64,000 nucleotides of DNA from Pseudomonadota bacterium (lineage in GTDB: Bacteria > Pseudomonadota > Alphaproteobacteria > Sphingomonadales > Sphingomonadaceae), in NCBI GenBank assembly GCA_020160755.1, contig JAIUPN010000001.1, positions 186,001 through 250,000 of the forward strand. The letters are read 5' to 3'. The notes beneath the pieces are model-generated. The model was not told the DNA's origin. It made no database searches and saw only the letters and a program-made list of their open reading frames with translations. Positions 33,096 to 42,212 of the stretch are shown piece after piece. Made by a program: the position numbers and the translations under genes. Numbering within the stretch: position 1 is the stretch's first letter; each line of letters begins with the position of its first letter.

Positions 33096-34139
33096 TCAGC
33101 TGCCGCCGAAGCTGCCGCCCGAGAGAGCATCGCTGAGCGCGCAGGATGCGGGGCCCAGAATGACGATGAACAGCACCGGCAGGATGAACAGGATCAGCGG
33201 AACCGTCATGATCGCGGGCAGGCGCGCGGCCTTTTCTTCGGCGCGCATCATGCGTTCGTTGCGGAATTCGGCCGACAGTACACGCAAGGCGCTGGCGAGC
33301 GGCGTGCCGTATTTTTCGGTCTGGATCATGGTCGTGACCACACCCTTCACCGATTCCAGATTCACACGATATGCGAGGTTTTCAAACGCCTGGCGCCGCT
33401 CAGTCAAAAAGCCGAGTTCGATCGAGGTGAGGGCGAATTCTTCGCCGAGTTCGGGATAGGCCCGACCCAGCTCCTTCGACACCCGCGAAAAGGCGGAGTC
33501 GACGGTCAACCCGGCCTCGGCGCAGATGACGAGCAGGTCGAGCGCATCGGGCAAACCCTTGCGGATCGCGTCGGTGCGCTTGGTCCGTTTGTTCTGCACG
33601 AAAAGATCGGGAGCCTTGTAGCCAAGCACCAGCATCGCCATCGTAAAGCCCGAACGCTTGAACGGCGTCATGTCGGGCCACATGTCGACACCATAGATCA
33701 GGAAAGCCGCAAGTCCGCCGAAAACGATAGGCAGGACCATGCGTCCAAAAATCACGGCGACCGCCAGATCCTTCGACCGGATGCCGGCCTGCGCCAGCTT
33801 TTGCTGGACCTCCTTGATCTGCTCTTCCTGCAGCACCTGGAGCTTGCCGAGGAAGGTGCGCATCTTGTCGGCATGCTGGTTCTTGCGAACGAGCCTGGCG
33901 CGGCGTTTCGCCGTTGAAGCCGTGATGCCGGCCTTGAGCTGCTCGCGGCGCTCGTTCAGCGCCTTGACGCGCTTGGTCATCGGATTGCGGACCGTCAGCG
34001 CGTTGTAGATCGCGAACAGGACGGCGAAGACGCCGACCGCCGCCAGCATGGTTCCGGCCCACACGACGTCGACGCCGAGTATCATCGGGCCGGTCTGCGC
34101 CCCGGTGAATGCGGAAGAAAGAAGGAGGCTGCTGTTCAC
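33096..34139 (-). CDS. tadC: Tad pilus inner-membrane platform protein TadC
   Basis: A 347-residue type II secretion F-domain protein that forms the inner-membrane base of the Flp/Tad pilus machine with TadB. The T2SSF segment contains LPDALDLLVICAEAGLTVDSAF. Hydrophobic helices lie near residues 25-45, 135-185 and 315-335. It starts with GTG behind AAGGGG, 13 bases after tadB. It is the last gene of the cpa/tad cluster and is closed by a strong terminator. Confidence 0.92.
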   Translation of the reverse strand: MNSSLLLSSAFTGAQTGPMILGVDVVWAGTMLAAVGVFAVLFAIYNALTVRNPMTKRVKALNERREQLKAGITASTAKRRARLVRKNQHADKMRTFLGKLQVLQEEQIKEVQQKLAQAGIRSKDLAVAVIFGRMVLPIVFGGLAAFLIYGVDMWPDMTPFKRSGFTMAMLVLGYKAPDLFVQNKRTKRTDAIRKGLPDALDLLVICAEAGLTVDSAFSRVSKELGRAYPELGEEFALTSIELGFLTERRQAFENLAYRVNLESVKGVVTTMIQTEKYGTPLASALRVLSAEFRNERMMRAEEKAARLPAIMTVPLILFILPVLFIVILGPASCALSDALSGGSFGGS

Positions 34140-34152
34140 TTGGTCTGCCCCT

Positions 34153-35118
34153 TCAGATTTCGAAACTGATCATCTTGGCCATGATCCCGGCGCCGATGCC
34201 CATCCAGACAAGACCGCCGAGGCCCGTCACGATCAAACGCTGTTCGGTGAAGAAGCCCGCCAGATAGCTGGGGTTCATCGACCAGACGACGCCGAACACG
34301 AAGAAGGGCAGCGCGCCGACGATATAGGCGGACGCCTTCGCTTCCGACGACATCGCCTTGATCTTGAGCTTCATCTGCGCGCGCTTGCGCAAAACTTCGG
34401 ACAGGTTGGCGAGCGTCTCGGCCAGGTTGCCGCCCGTTTCGCGCTGGATCTGGATCGTGATGCAGAAAAACTGGAATTCCGGAGTTCCCAGCATCTCGGC
34501 GGATTCCTGCAACGCGGATTCCATCGTGTTGCCGATGCGAATGCGTTCGACGACCCCCTTGAATTCTTCGCCGACCGGCCCCGGCAGTTCCTGGCTCACC
34601 ACCTGGAATGTTTCGGTGACCGGCAAACCCGACTTCAGGCCACGCACCAGAAGATCGATCGCGTCCGGAAAACGGGCGTTGAATTTCTTGACGCGCTTTT
34701 TGATCGCCATGCCGACGACAAGATAGGGAAGCCCGAGGCTGATCATCAATCCGACGAGGCCGGCCATGAGTATGGGCGCGCGCAACGCCAGAAGCCCGCC
34801 AGTGACGGCGACAAACAAGGCCATCGAAGCGAACATATACTGGGTTACGGTCCAGCCCTTGCCGGTCCGGCGTATCCGCTTTTCCAGCTCTTCGCGGCGC
34901 GGCATCAGGTTCGTCAGCGTCGAATGGCCCTGCGACGATGCAATCGTCTTGCGCATCTGCGCCGCCACCACCGCTTCGGTGGATGCGGCGTGCCGGTCCT
35001 TGACCGACGCCAGTCGCCGCGTCTTTGCCTTGCCGACCGATGGCCCGCCAAGCAGGACCACGAGAAGGGTGAAGGCCAGAAAGGCTCCGGCGATGATAAG
35101 GATGACTGGCAGATTCAT
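34153..35118 (-). CDS. tadB: Tad pilus inner-membrane platform protein TadB
   Basis: A 321-residue F-domain membrane protein. N-terminal helix VILIIAGAFLAFTLLVVLL, T2SSF segment FPDAIDLLVRGLKSGLPVTETF, RIRIGNTMESALQESAEMLG, and two C-terminal helices. It pairs with TadC. The gap to cpaE upstream is only 58 bases, so the cpaF/tadA ATPase gene that normally stands here is absent. Confidence 0.92.
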   Translation of the reverse strand: MNLPVILIIAGAFLAFTLLVVLLGGPSVGKAKTRRLASVKDRHAASTEAVVAAQMRKTIASSQGHSTLTNLMPRREELEKRIRRTGKGWTVTQYMFASMALFVAVTGGLLALRAPILMAGLVGLMISLGLPYLVVGMAIKKRVKKFNARFPDAIDLLVRGLKSGLPVTETFQVVSQELPGPVGEEFKGVVERIRIGNTMESALQESAEMLGTPEFQFFCITIQIQRETGGNLAETLANLSEVLRKRAQMKLKIKAMSSEAKASAYIVGALPFFVFGVVWSMNPSYLAGFFTEQRLIVTGLGGLVWMGIGAGIMAKMISFEI

Positions 35119-35176
35119 GGCTGGCTGATGTCCGCTTCTATCGCTGGTGGGTGGTGACGGCGCGTCCGGCGCGCCG

Positions 35177-36451
35177 TCATGCCGCCTGTTTCGCGCCCTT
35201 TTTCGTCATCAGACCGAGCTTGCCGAGCAGCGAGCCGCCCGACTTGCCCTTGGTCGCCGCGATCTGGGCCTCTTCGGCTTCGACATCGGCACCGTCGAGA
35301 ATGAGGCGCGTCAGATTGGTCCAGACCTGTGCCGATTTCGTGCCCTTACAGATTTCGGCATAGGATTTCCCAAGCTTTGCCGACTGGCTGACCATTTTGG
35401 GGTCGAACGGAATCACGATGTCGATCTGTCGTTCGATCGACGATTCAAATTCCTTGCGCGACAGTTCGCCGATCGCGTTCTGGAACTTGTTCGCGACGAG
35501 CAGGACGCGCGCGCCAGGAACATTCTGTTTGAACCAGGTCAAGAGGCGGATCGTGTCGCGCGCTGCGGCGAGCGTGACATCGCTGACGAGCAGGATGGTG
35601 CCCGCTTCCGACACAAGGTGCGGGAAGGGGATCAGAACCTGGCGCGGGATGTCGACGATTGTCATCTCGAACGCGCCCCGAAGCTCTTCCTCGAGCTGGA
35701 AGAAGGCCGAACCATCGGTCATCACCGGCTGGTGGATCGGCGCTTCGGCCGACAACAGGCTGAGCTTGTCCGACGCCCGCACCATCGCGCGTTCGATGAA
35801 CAGCCCGTCGATGCGGCTGGGATTGTCGATCGCGTCGATCAGGCCGCGGCCGGGCTCGAGGTCGAGCGTCAGTGCGCCGGTGCCGAAATGGACGTCGAGG
35901 TCGAGCAGCGCCGTCTGTCGGCTCGCCTGTTCGCTGATCGCCCATGCGAGCGAGGTCGACACGAGCGAGGCACCGACCCCGCCGCGCACGCCGACGACGG
36001 CCATCATGTGATGCGGCTTGTCGTCCGACATGTCGCTGTGTTTCGGCGCGGTCAGCATGGCCTGTGCCATCGTCAGCGATTCGCGCACCTGCTCGAGCGA
36101 CAGCGGCTTGAGGAGATAGTCCTGGATACCACTCGACAGAAGATCGCGGTACAGGCGAACATCGTTCACCTGGCCGGCGGCGATCACGACCGTACCGGGC
36201 TCGCAGACCTCGGCAAGGGCATTGATGTCGTTAATCGGGTCGCCCGATTCGGACATGTCGACGAACAGGATGTTCGGGCTTGCCGATACCGACAGCGACT
36301 GGACGGCGTTGCGCAGTCCGCCCTTGTTACATTTTTCGACCGGCCAGCCCATGTCGTTGGCCGCGGCGCGGATCAACTCCAGCGTATCGTCGTCGCAGAC
36401 GAAGGCGTTGAAGGGGTCGCGTAGCCCCGCCGATTTGAAAGGAGCGTTCAC
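35177..36451 (-). CDS. cpaE: Tad pilus assembly protein CpaE/TadZ
   Basis: The 424-residue protein has a receiver-like N-terminal domain followed by a MinD/ParA-type ATPase domain. The Walker A loop reads VRGGVGASLVST, lacking the usual lysines, as is known for TadZ proteins. LLDLDVHFG and DIPRQVLI are the other ATPase motifs. TadZ proteins mark the pole where the pilus is built. The start is a GTG that overlaps the cpaD stop by 4 bases (GTGA), so the pair is coupled. Confidence 0.92.
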   Translation of the reverse strand: MNAPFKSAGLRDPFNAFVCDDDTLELIRAAANDMGWPVEKCNKGGLRNAVQSLSVSASPNILFVDMSESGDPINDINALAEVCEPGTVVIAAGQVNDVRLYRDLLSSGIQDYLLKPLSLEQVRESLTMAQAMLTAPKHSDMSDDKPHHMMAVVGVRGGVGASLVSTSLAWAISEQASRQTALLDLDVHFGTGALTLDLEPGRGLIDAIDNPSRIDGLFIERAMVRASDKLSLLSAEAPIHQPVMTDGSAFFQLEEELRGAFEMTIVDIPRQVLIPFPHLVSEAGTILLVSDVTLAAARDTIRLLTWFKQNVPGARVLLVANKFQNAIGELSRKEFESSIERQIDIVIPFDPKMVSQSAKLGKSYAEICKGTKSAQVWTNLTRLILDGADVEAEEAQIAATKGKSGGSLLGKLGLMTKKGAKQAA

Positions 36452-37089
36452 TTGTTGCCTCCGTTCGTCGCTACGCCCGGCAATGCGCCGGCGCCGGTTT
36501 GGGGTTTGGTACGGTAGGTCTGGATCGCGCGTGTTGCCGTCGCGGGGTCGCTTCCCGTTTGGCTGGCGCCGCGGATCAGGTCATTGGGGTCGGCCACCAT
36601 CGAGGCGATATTGCTGTTGACCGCGCAGCCGTAATTCGACGAGGTCGCATTGACCGCATTGAGCGACGATTTGCTTTCCCAGTTCGGGCAGCCCGGCACC
36701 GAGGCCGATGCGCGCGTGACGATAACGCGGAGATAACCCTGCGGCACGGCGCCCGTCGTTACCGGAACATCGGAGCTGAGCAGGATGCCGCGGCGTTCGA
36801 CCATCGAGCGGACGGTCGCCTGGGCAGAACCGGCGCCATAGGCCGACCCGTCCTCGATTGCGACGCGGTCGCCGTAACGCACGCCCATCGCGTCGAACCA
36901 TCCTTGCAGACGGCCCTGTTCGCTGGGCGGCAATTCGCCGTTCGAGGCGGCGACGTCGAATTGATAGATGCTGTTGCGGACGACCGGCTGGTGCACCGAT
37001 TCGAGGCTACGGTTGCTATAGGCGGCGCCCGTGCAGCCCGCGAGCGACGTGGCGAAAGCCAGGACCGTCCAAGTTGCGATTTTCTTCAT
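36448..37089 (-). CDS. cpaD: Tad pilus lipoprotein CpaD
   Basis: A 213-residue outer-membrane-associated lipoprotein. The ATG follows CAGGAGCAAAGTG, and the signal peptide ends in the lipobox LAGC at C19. YLRVIVTRASASVPGCPNW and the conserved NYGCAVNSNIASMVADPNDLI stretch identify the CpaD family. It works with the CpaC secretin. It lies between cpaC and cpaE. Confidence 0.92.
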   Translation of the reverse strand: MKKIATWTVLAFATSLAGCTGAAYSNRSLESVHQPVVRNSIYQFDVAASNGELPPSEQGRLQGWFDAMGVRYGDRVAIEDGSAYGAGSAQATVRSMVERRGILLSSDVPVTTGAVPQGYLRVIVTRASASVPGCPNWESKSSLNAVNATSSNYGCAVNSNIASMVADPNDLIRGASQTGSDPATATRAIQTYRTKPQTGAGALPGVATNGGNK

Positions 37090-37114
37090 CACTTTGCTCC
37101 TGAAATCCGCCGCG

Positions 37115-38671
37115 TCACTTGATGCTGAAGCCCGGCGCCGCGTCGCCGCTGCTGCGCGGGCGATCGGCGTCGCCCACGGTGGTCTCGAGCCGCGGCTTCG
37201 GACGGTCGCCGCCCGTGACGCCATTGCTCGTCTGGCCGAGGAGCAGGCGTTGCAGGTCGTTCGCATCCTGGAAGGCGTCGGTCGGCAGCTTGATGTCGTT
37301 CGCCGACACCGGCTGGACCAGATAGGGGGTCACGACGATCACCAGTTCGGTTTCGCCGCGGCGGAAGCTGTCCGATTTGAACAGGGTGCCGAGCAGCGGC
37401 ACGTCGCCGAGGCCAGGCATCTTGTCGATCGCACCGATCGAGCGATTGTTCAGCAATCCGGCGATCATGAAGCTTTCGCCCGACCCGAGTTCGACCGTCG
37501 TTTCGGCGCGGCGGACCGTCAGTGCGGGGACCTGAAACCCCTGCATCTGGATCGCGCCTTCGGTCGAAAGTTCCGACACTTCGGGACGAACGCGCAGGCT
37601 GATCCGTCCGTTGGACAGCACCGTCGGCGTATAGGCCAGGCTGACGCCATATTGACGATATTCGATCGTCGTGCCGGCGAAGTTGCCGGGGATCGGCACC
37701 GGGAATTCGCCGCCGGCAAGGAAGTTCGCGGTTTCACCCGAGATCGCCGTCAGGTTGGGCTGTGCCAGCGTCGCGACCAGGCCCGAACGCTCGCCGATAT
37801 CGAGCGAAGCCATCAGGTCGAGGCCGAACAGGCGGCCCGCGCCGCCCAAGCTGCGTTTGCCGACGACATTATTGAACTGATAGGCGGTGCCGAGCGTCGT
37901 CCGGTCGATCGGAAGGCCGGTAGCCGGGTCATAGGGGCGCGGAACCGGGCTACCGGGAAAAACCGCGGTCGGCGCGGGAATGTCGGTAATCGTGCCTCCG
38001 CTGCGGCCGCCAAAAATGCTGCCCAAAAAGCCATTGCCGAATGCGCTGTCGTTGTCGCGCGTCAACACGTTGCCGCTGATTTCCTTGAGCAGGGAACGGT
38101 TCACTTCGGCGATGCGGACCTGCAGGTTGACCTGTAGCGGGGTCGCGGTGCGCAGGCGCGACAGGACCTTCGTCGGCTCGCCGACGAACGCCTGTACCAG
38201 GCGTTCGGCTTCGGCGGCGTCGTCGGGCGACTGGACTGTCCCGGTCAGCAGCACAAAGCCGTTCATCGTGTTGGCCGAAATGCTTGCGCCGGGCATGGCT
38301 AGCGACAGCATCTGGTCGATCGTCTCGATGTTGTTGCCGACGCGGGCGACGGTCGAAAAGACGACCCGGCCGCTGGCGTCGGTGGCATAGATGCTCGTTT
38401 CACCGGGCTTTTTGGCGAAGATATAGAGCTGGCGGTTCGAGCGGACCTGGACGTCGGCGACGCTGTCGTCGGCGACGAAGATGTCGGACATCGAAGCCGG
38501 CAGGCTGACGAGGCGGCCGCGACCGACCGACAGGTCGATGCTGCTGCTGGCGTTCTGCACAGCCTGGGCCTGTACGGGCGCCGAAGGTGCGGCGGCCAGA
38601 GTGGCCGCTACCAGACCGATCGCCAGGGTGCGGGCCAAGGCAGTCGCCTTGAAATTGGCTTTGCTGTTCAT
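37115..38671 (-). CDS. cpaC: Tad pilus outer-membrane secretin CpaC
   Basis: The 518-residue secretin forms the outer-membrane pore for the pilus. It has a signal peptide (cut after VQA), an N-terminal domain (LVSLPASMSDIFVAD), and a BON-like segment (NGFVLLTGTVQSPDDAAEAERL). The secretin core follows with LVATLAQPNLTAISGETANF, GGEFPVPIPG and the C-terminal IAGLLNNRS...PGLGDVPLLGTLF. The ATG lies behind GGGGG. The cpaB stop and this start are one base apart. Confidence 0.94.
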   Translation of the reverse strand: MNSKANFKATALARTLAIGLVAATLAAAPSAPVQAQAVQNASSSIDLSVGRGRLVSLPASMSDIFVADDSVADVQVRSNRQLYIFAKKPGETSIYATDASGRVVFSTVARVGNNIETIDQMLSLAMPGASISANTMNGFVLLTGTVQSPDDAAEAERLVQAFVGEPTKVLSRLRTATPLQVNLQVRIAEVNRSLLKEISGNVLTRDNDSAFGNGFLGSIFGGRSGGTITDIPAPTAVFPGSPVPRPYDPATGLPIDRTTLGTAYQFNNVVGKRSLGGAGRLFGLDLMASLDIGERSGLVATLAQPNLTAISGETANFLAGGEFPVPIPGNFAGTTIEYRQYGVSLAYTPTVLSNGRISLRVRPEVSELSTEGAIQMQGFQVPALTVRRAETTVELGSGESFMIAGLLNNRSIGAIDKMPGLGDVPLLGTLFKSDSFRRGETELVIVVTPYLVQPVSANDIKLPTDAFQDANDLQRLLLGQTSNGVTGGDRPKPRLETTVGDADRPRSSGDAAPGFSIK

Positions 38672-38672
38672 C

Positions 38673-39704
38673 TTACTTACCCCCAACCGGAACGACGGTC
38701 ATCTTGTCGCCGCGGGTCACACGAACGACCGGACCGGCCGGCGCGGAGCCGCCGCGATCCACATAAGACGGAGCGGAATTGCTGTTGCCGGGCGCCTGCG
38801 GCGGCGCCGACACACGGCCGCGAACCGGGATCCAGAAGCGCGAGACGTCGCCGCCGGTCGTCGCCGACGAACGGCTTGCCGTCGGGCGCGCGGCGGCTTC
38901 GGCCAGCATCTTGCGTTCTGCGACCGCGCCACCCTTGGCAGGGACGTTGATCTCGCCCGAAGCGATGGCGCTTTCGAGGTCGCCGGTGCTTTCGGCGAGC
39001 GGACGCAGAGCCAGTGACAATTTGCCCATGTCCTGTGCGACCGCGATCTTTTCGGCGATTTCCGGCGTGGCTTCGAGCGTCACCGAGCCGAAGGTGCGAA
39101 CCGGGGTCTTGCCCGTTTCATCCTCGGCGTCGTAGCGCTGGTCAGTCGCCAGCACGCGAACATTGCGAACGATCGTTTCGGCGGTGAAGATCTGCTTGTC
39201 GGGATAGGCGCTGCCTTCCTGGACCTCGATCGTCTGGGCCAGCATCACGTCGACGCGGTCACCCGGGAAGACGAAGCCCGCGACACCCTGTTCCTGGCTG
39301 ACCTTGACCGTCACTGCACGCATGCCCGGACCAAGCGCCGCGGCGAGGAAGCCGCGATCGTCGGGATGAACCAGCGCGCCTTGCGTCAGCGGCTGACCAG
39401 CGGTGATCGGATAGCGCACGACGGTGCCGACCAACGTGTTCACGTCGGTCTTTTCCTTCATGAAATAGGCCTTTTCGACCAATTCCTTCGGCCAGGGCTG
39501 GAACCGGAAGCTGTCCGGGCCGATAATCGTGCCGACGGGGAGCTGCCGCGTCGCCACCAATATCATCGGACCGGTAATTTCCGGTGCCGCTGCCGCACGA
39601 GCCTGCGGCGCCGCTGCCCCGCGCATCATCAGGTTGACCCCGAACGCTGCGCTGATGGCAATCACCAGTGCGCCGACGATCAGCATAATCTTTCGCGTAT
39701 CCAT
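38673..39704 (-). CDS. cpaB: Tad pilus assembly protein CpaB
   Basis: 343 residues: an N-terminal membrane helix (IMLIVGALVIAISAAFGVNL), then a SAF-domain (ILVATRQLPVGTIIGPDSF) and a periplasmic RcpC/CpaB region (PGMRAVTVKVSQEQGVAGFVFPGDRVDVML). It acts in the periplasm between the inner-membrane base and the secretin. The proline/alanine-rich tail follows the family. The prepilin peptidase gene lies upstream by 54 bases. Confidence 0.93.
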   Translation of the reverse strand: MDTRKIMLIVGALVIAISAAFGVNLMMRGAAAPQARAAAAPEITGPMILVATRQLPVGTIIGPDSFRFQPWPKELVEKAYFMKEKTDVNTLVGTVVRYPITAGQPLTQGALVHPDDRGFLAAALGPGMRAVTVKVSQEQGVAGFVFPGDRVDVMLAQTIEVQEGSAYPDKQIFTAETIVRNVRVLATDQRYDAEDETGKTPVRTFGSVTLEATPEIAEKIAVAQDMGKLSLALRPLAESTGDLESAIASGEINVPAKGGAVAERKMLAEAAARPTASRSSATTGGDVSRFWIPVRGRVSAPPQAPGNSNSAPSYVDRGGSAPAGPVVRVTRGDKMTVVPVGGK

Positions 39705-39758
39705 GACGATTTTTCGCCTCCTCACACCAGCCAGAACCGGCGGTGCTTGCCCTCAGGT

Positions 39759-40241
39759 TCAACCGATAGACTGAAACTGGTTAAGATATTGTTGGTGAAG
39801 CGCCCAAAGGCCTGCCGCGGCGATGGCCACCCCATAGGGTACCTCCGCCGCCTTTTCCGAAGGGCGCAATTTCATATGGATAAGCATGATGGCGGAGAGG
39901 ATTCCGCCCCCGACGGCCATTACGGTGAGCGTCGGCATGAACAGCGGGAGCGGGATCCAGAGCATCACCGCACCGATCATTTTCACGTCGCCGCCGCCCA
40001 TCGCGCCGATGGCGAAGAGCCCGGCAAAGACGAGGAATACTGCAAAGGCGGCCCCGAACTGGATCGGAACATCGGGCCATGCAGCAAGGCCGCTGGCGAT
40101 CCAGAAGGGGATCGCCAGCAGCGCGATCGCCGCGTTGAGTTCATTCGAGATGGTCCGCGACCGCAAGTCGCTGATCGCGGCGGCGACCATCAGCACGCCG
40201 AGCAGGACCATCAGGCCGAGGGAGATTGTGCCGTTTTCCAT
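39759..40241 (-). CDS. cpaA: Prepilin peptidase CpaA (A24 family)
   Basis: A 160-residue membrane aspartic peptidase. The catalytic aspartates are in SDLRSRTISN near the N-terminus and in GGGDVKM (the GxGD motif). Six hydrophobic segments fit the short TadV/CpaA type, which cleaves Flp prepilins. The ATG is behind AGGAGAAAG. It is the first gene of the cluster. The Flp pilin gene, which usually comes just before, is missing: the gap to the divergent neighbour is only 95 bases. Confidence 0.92.
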   Translation of the reverse strand: MENGTISLGLMVLLGVLMVAAAISDLRSRTISNELNAAIALLAIPFWIASGLAAWPDVPIQFGAAFAVFLVFAGLFAIGAMGGGDVKMIGAVMLWIPLPLFMPTLTVMAVGGGILSAIMLIHMKLRPSEKAAEVPYGVAIAAAGLWALHQQYLNQFQSIG

Positions 40242-40275
40242 CGGCTTTCTCCTACGCATTATGGCTTACCAAAGA

Positions 40276-40283
40276 GTAACCAT
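40276..40283 (-). promoter_or_regulatory. Possible CtrA half-site upstream of cpaA
   Basis: GTAACCAT (forward strand) differs at one base from the CtrA half-site TTAACCAT. It lies 35-42 bases before the cpaA start in the promoter region of the pilus cluster. In Caulobacter, pilus genes are under CtrA control. A one-off 7/8 match is weak evidence. Confidence 0.2.
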
Positions 40284-40336
40284 GCCGCCGGCTACGTGCG
40301 ACTTGCATTCCCCGGTCCAGCGGATATGCGGCGGGC

Positions 40337-41467
40337 ATGACCGCCGCGCCGCCTTCCGCCACCGATGTGCTGATTGTCGGCGCCGGGATCGCCGGGGCCA
40401 GCCTCGCGGCGGCGCTTGCCCCCTCGCGCCGCGTCATGCTGGTCGAGGCGGAAGATGTTCCCGGCTATCACGCGACCGGCCGCTCGGCTGCCTTCTGGCA
40501 CGAAAGCTATGGCGGGGCAGGGGTCCAGCCGCTGACCCGTGCATCGCTGGACATGCTGGACAGCCCGCCGCCGGAGTTTTCGGATCGGGGCTTCCTGTTG
40601 CCGCGCGGGGCACTGACGCTGGGCCAGATGTCCGAGTCCGCCGCGGTCGACGCTTTCGCCACCGAGTTTGCCGCCCAGGGCGTCGATGTCGTCCGGATGT
40701 CGGGTGCGGCTGTGGCGGAGAGGATTCCCGGCCTTCGTCCTGAATGGAGCGAAGCGGCCTATGAAGCGGCGTGCCGCGATATCGACGTCGGTGCACTCCA
40801 TGCCGCCTATCTTCGCGCAGCAAAGCACGCGGGCGCGACGCTGATCACGCGCGCACCTTTGCGACGGGCGCGGCGCGTCGGCGGCGGGTGGGACGTCGAA
40901 CTGGGCGGGGGACAGGTCCGCGCAGCGCTGATCGTCAACGCGGCTGGGGCGTGGGCGGATGAGGTTGCCGCCGCTTGCGGAATCGCGCCGGTCGGCATCC
41001 AGCCCTATCGCCGGACGGTAATGCAGGTCCGGCTTGGCGTGCCGGTTCCGGCCGATCTGCCGCTGGTCGTCCATGTCGGCGGCGAATTCTATTTCAAGGG
41101 GCAAAGCGAGGGGCGGGTCTGGTTGACGCCGCACGACGAGACCCCGACGGCGCCGCACGACGCCGCACCCGAGGAATTCGATGTCGCGCTGGCGATCGAC
41201 CGGATGCAATCGGTCGTTGACTGGCCGGTCGTCGCGGTCGAGCGCAAATGGGCGGGATTACGCAGCTTCGCGCCCGACCGCCTTCCTGTCTTTGGCGCCG
41301 ATCGGAACGAAGGCGCCTTCATCTGGTGCGCGGGGCAGGGCGGGTTTGGTATCCAGACCTCACCGGCGATCGCCGCGTTGCTGGCGGCGCAGCTCGGTGC
41401 GACGCCCGCGGCGGGTGCGATCGCGCGCATTGATCCCGCGCCCTTTGCACCCTCGCGTTTCGATTGA
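40337..41467 (+). CDS. FAD-dependent D-amino acid dehydrogenase-like oxidoreductase
   Basis: The 376-residue DAO-family flavoprotein has the FAD loop VLIVGAGIAGASLAAALAP, GYHATGRSAAFWHESYGG and VNAAGAWADEVA. It ends with AGQGGFGIQTSPAIAALLA. The second motif and the length fit the D-arginine dehydrogenase/DadA-like branch, which oxidises D-amino acids and passes electrons to the respiratory chain. It runs divergently from cpaA and stands alone. The substrate is inferred from family only. Confidence 0.83.
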   Translation: MTAAPPSATDVLIVGAGIAGASLAAALAPSRRVMLVEAEDVPGYHATGRSAAFWHESYGGAGVQPLTRASLDMLDSPPPEFSDRGFLLPRGALTLGQMSESAAVDAFATEFAAQGVDVVRMSGAAVAERIPGLRPEWSEAAYEAACRDIDVGALHAAYLRAAKHAGATLITRAPLRRARRVGGGWDVELGGGQVRAALIVNAAGAWADEVAAACGIAPVGIQPYRRTVMQVRLGVPVPADLPLVVHVGGEFYFKGQSEGRVWLTPHDETPTAPHDAAPEEFDVALAIDRMQSVVDWPVVAVERKWAGLRSFAPDRLPVFGADRNEGAFIWCAGQGGFGIQTSPAIAALLAAQLGATPAAGAIARIDPAPFAPSRFD

Positions 41468-41559
41468 ATGCGTCTGCCCGCTTGCGCGCGGTGAAACGAC
41501 CGGCTTAACATGGCCTTGGCTGTGCCACCCCCGGCACAGCCTGACCTGTGGAGGATGGC

Positions 41560-41736
41560 ATGGCCCATTATTTCGAGATCAAGAAGAACAAGGCCGGCGA
41601 GTTTGTCGCCTATTTCAAATATAACAGCGAACCCATCTTCTGGACCGAAGGCTATAGCAGCAAGGCCTCCGCAAAAAATGCCATCGAGTCGATCCTGAAG
41701 AACGGCCCGGGCGCGGAAGTTCGCGAAGCGGAATAA
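41560..41736 (+). CDS. DUF1508 (YegP-like) small protein
   Basis: The 58-residue protein has the DUF1508 pattern: FEIKKNKAGEFVAYFKYNSE, then GYSSKASAKNAIESIL. The ATG follows TGGAGGATGGC. It is a single YegP repeat; family members are abundant small proteins of unknown role in many proteobacteria. It ends two bases before the rnhA stop on the other strand. Confidence 0.88.
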   Translation: MAHYFEIKKNKAGEFVAYFKYNSEPIFWTEGYSSKASAKNAIESILKNGPGAEVREAE

Positions 41737-41738
41737 AT

Positions 41739-42212
41739 CTACCGCGCGGGTGCCCTGCGTGCCCGCGCGACTTCCAGCGCGGCGTCACTCGCGAGCGTGT
41801 CGGCCAGTTCATTGTCGCCATGCCCTGCATGACCTTTGACCCAGATCCACTCGACCTTGTGGCGCGCGTTCTCCTTGACGAGGCGCTGCCAAAGATCGGC
41901 ATTGGCCACCGGCTTTTTCGCAGCGGTTTTCCAGCCGTTCTTCTGCCAGCCGAAGATCCATTTGGTGATACCGTCGCGGACATAGACGCTGTCGGTCGAC
42001 AGCTCCACATTGCAGCTCCGCTTCAGCGCGGCCAGCGCCTCGATCGCCGCCATCAATTCCATGCGGTTGTTTGTCGTATCGGGTTCGCCCCCCGACAGGG
42101 TCTTTACGACATCGCCCCAGCGCAGCACGGCGCCCCAACCACCGGGGCCGGGGTTGCCCTTGCACGCGCCATCGGTGGCAACGATTACCGTTTTGCTCGC
42201 GCCCTCGGTCAT
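41739..42212 (-). CDS. rnhA: Ribonuclease HI
   Basis: The 157-residue enzyme degrades RNA in RNA-DNA hybrids. The four catalytic acids are visible in [38 protein letters not shown] and [10 protein letters not shown]. The start overlaps the thrB stop by 4 bases (ATGA), so it is the third gene of the ispH-thrB-rnhA operon, an order common in alphaproteobacteria. Confidence 0.95.
   Translation of the reverse strand: MTEGASKTVIVATDGACKGNPGPGGWGAVLRWGDVVKTLSGGEPDTTNNRMELMAAIEALAALKRSCNVELSTDSVYVRDGITKWIFGWQKNGWKTAAKKPVANADLWQRLVKENARHKVEWIWVKGHAGHGDNELADTLASDAALEVARARRAPAR

Noticed and set aside
40276-40283. CtrA control of the pilus cluster from one GTAACCAT near cpaA
   Set aside because: A single 7-of-8 half-site is expected by chance at this frequency. 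It is listed only as a weak site and not used for a conclusion.
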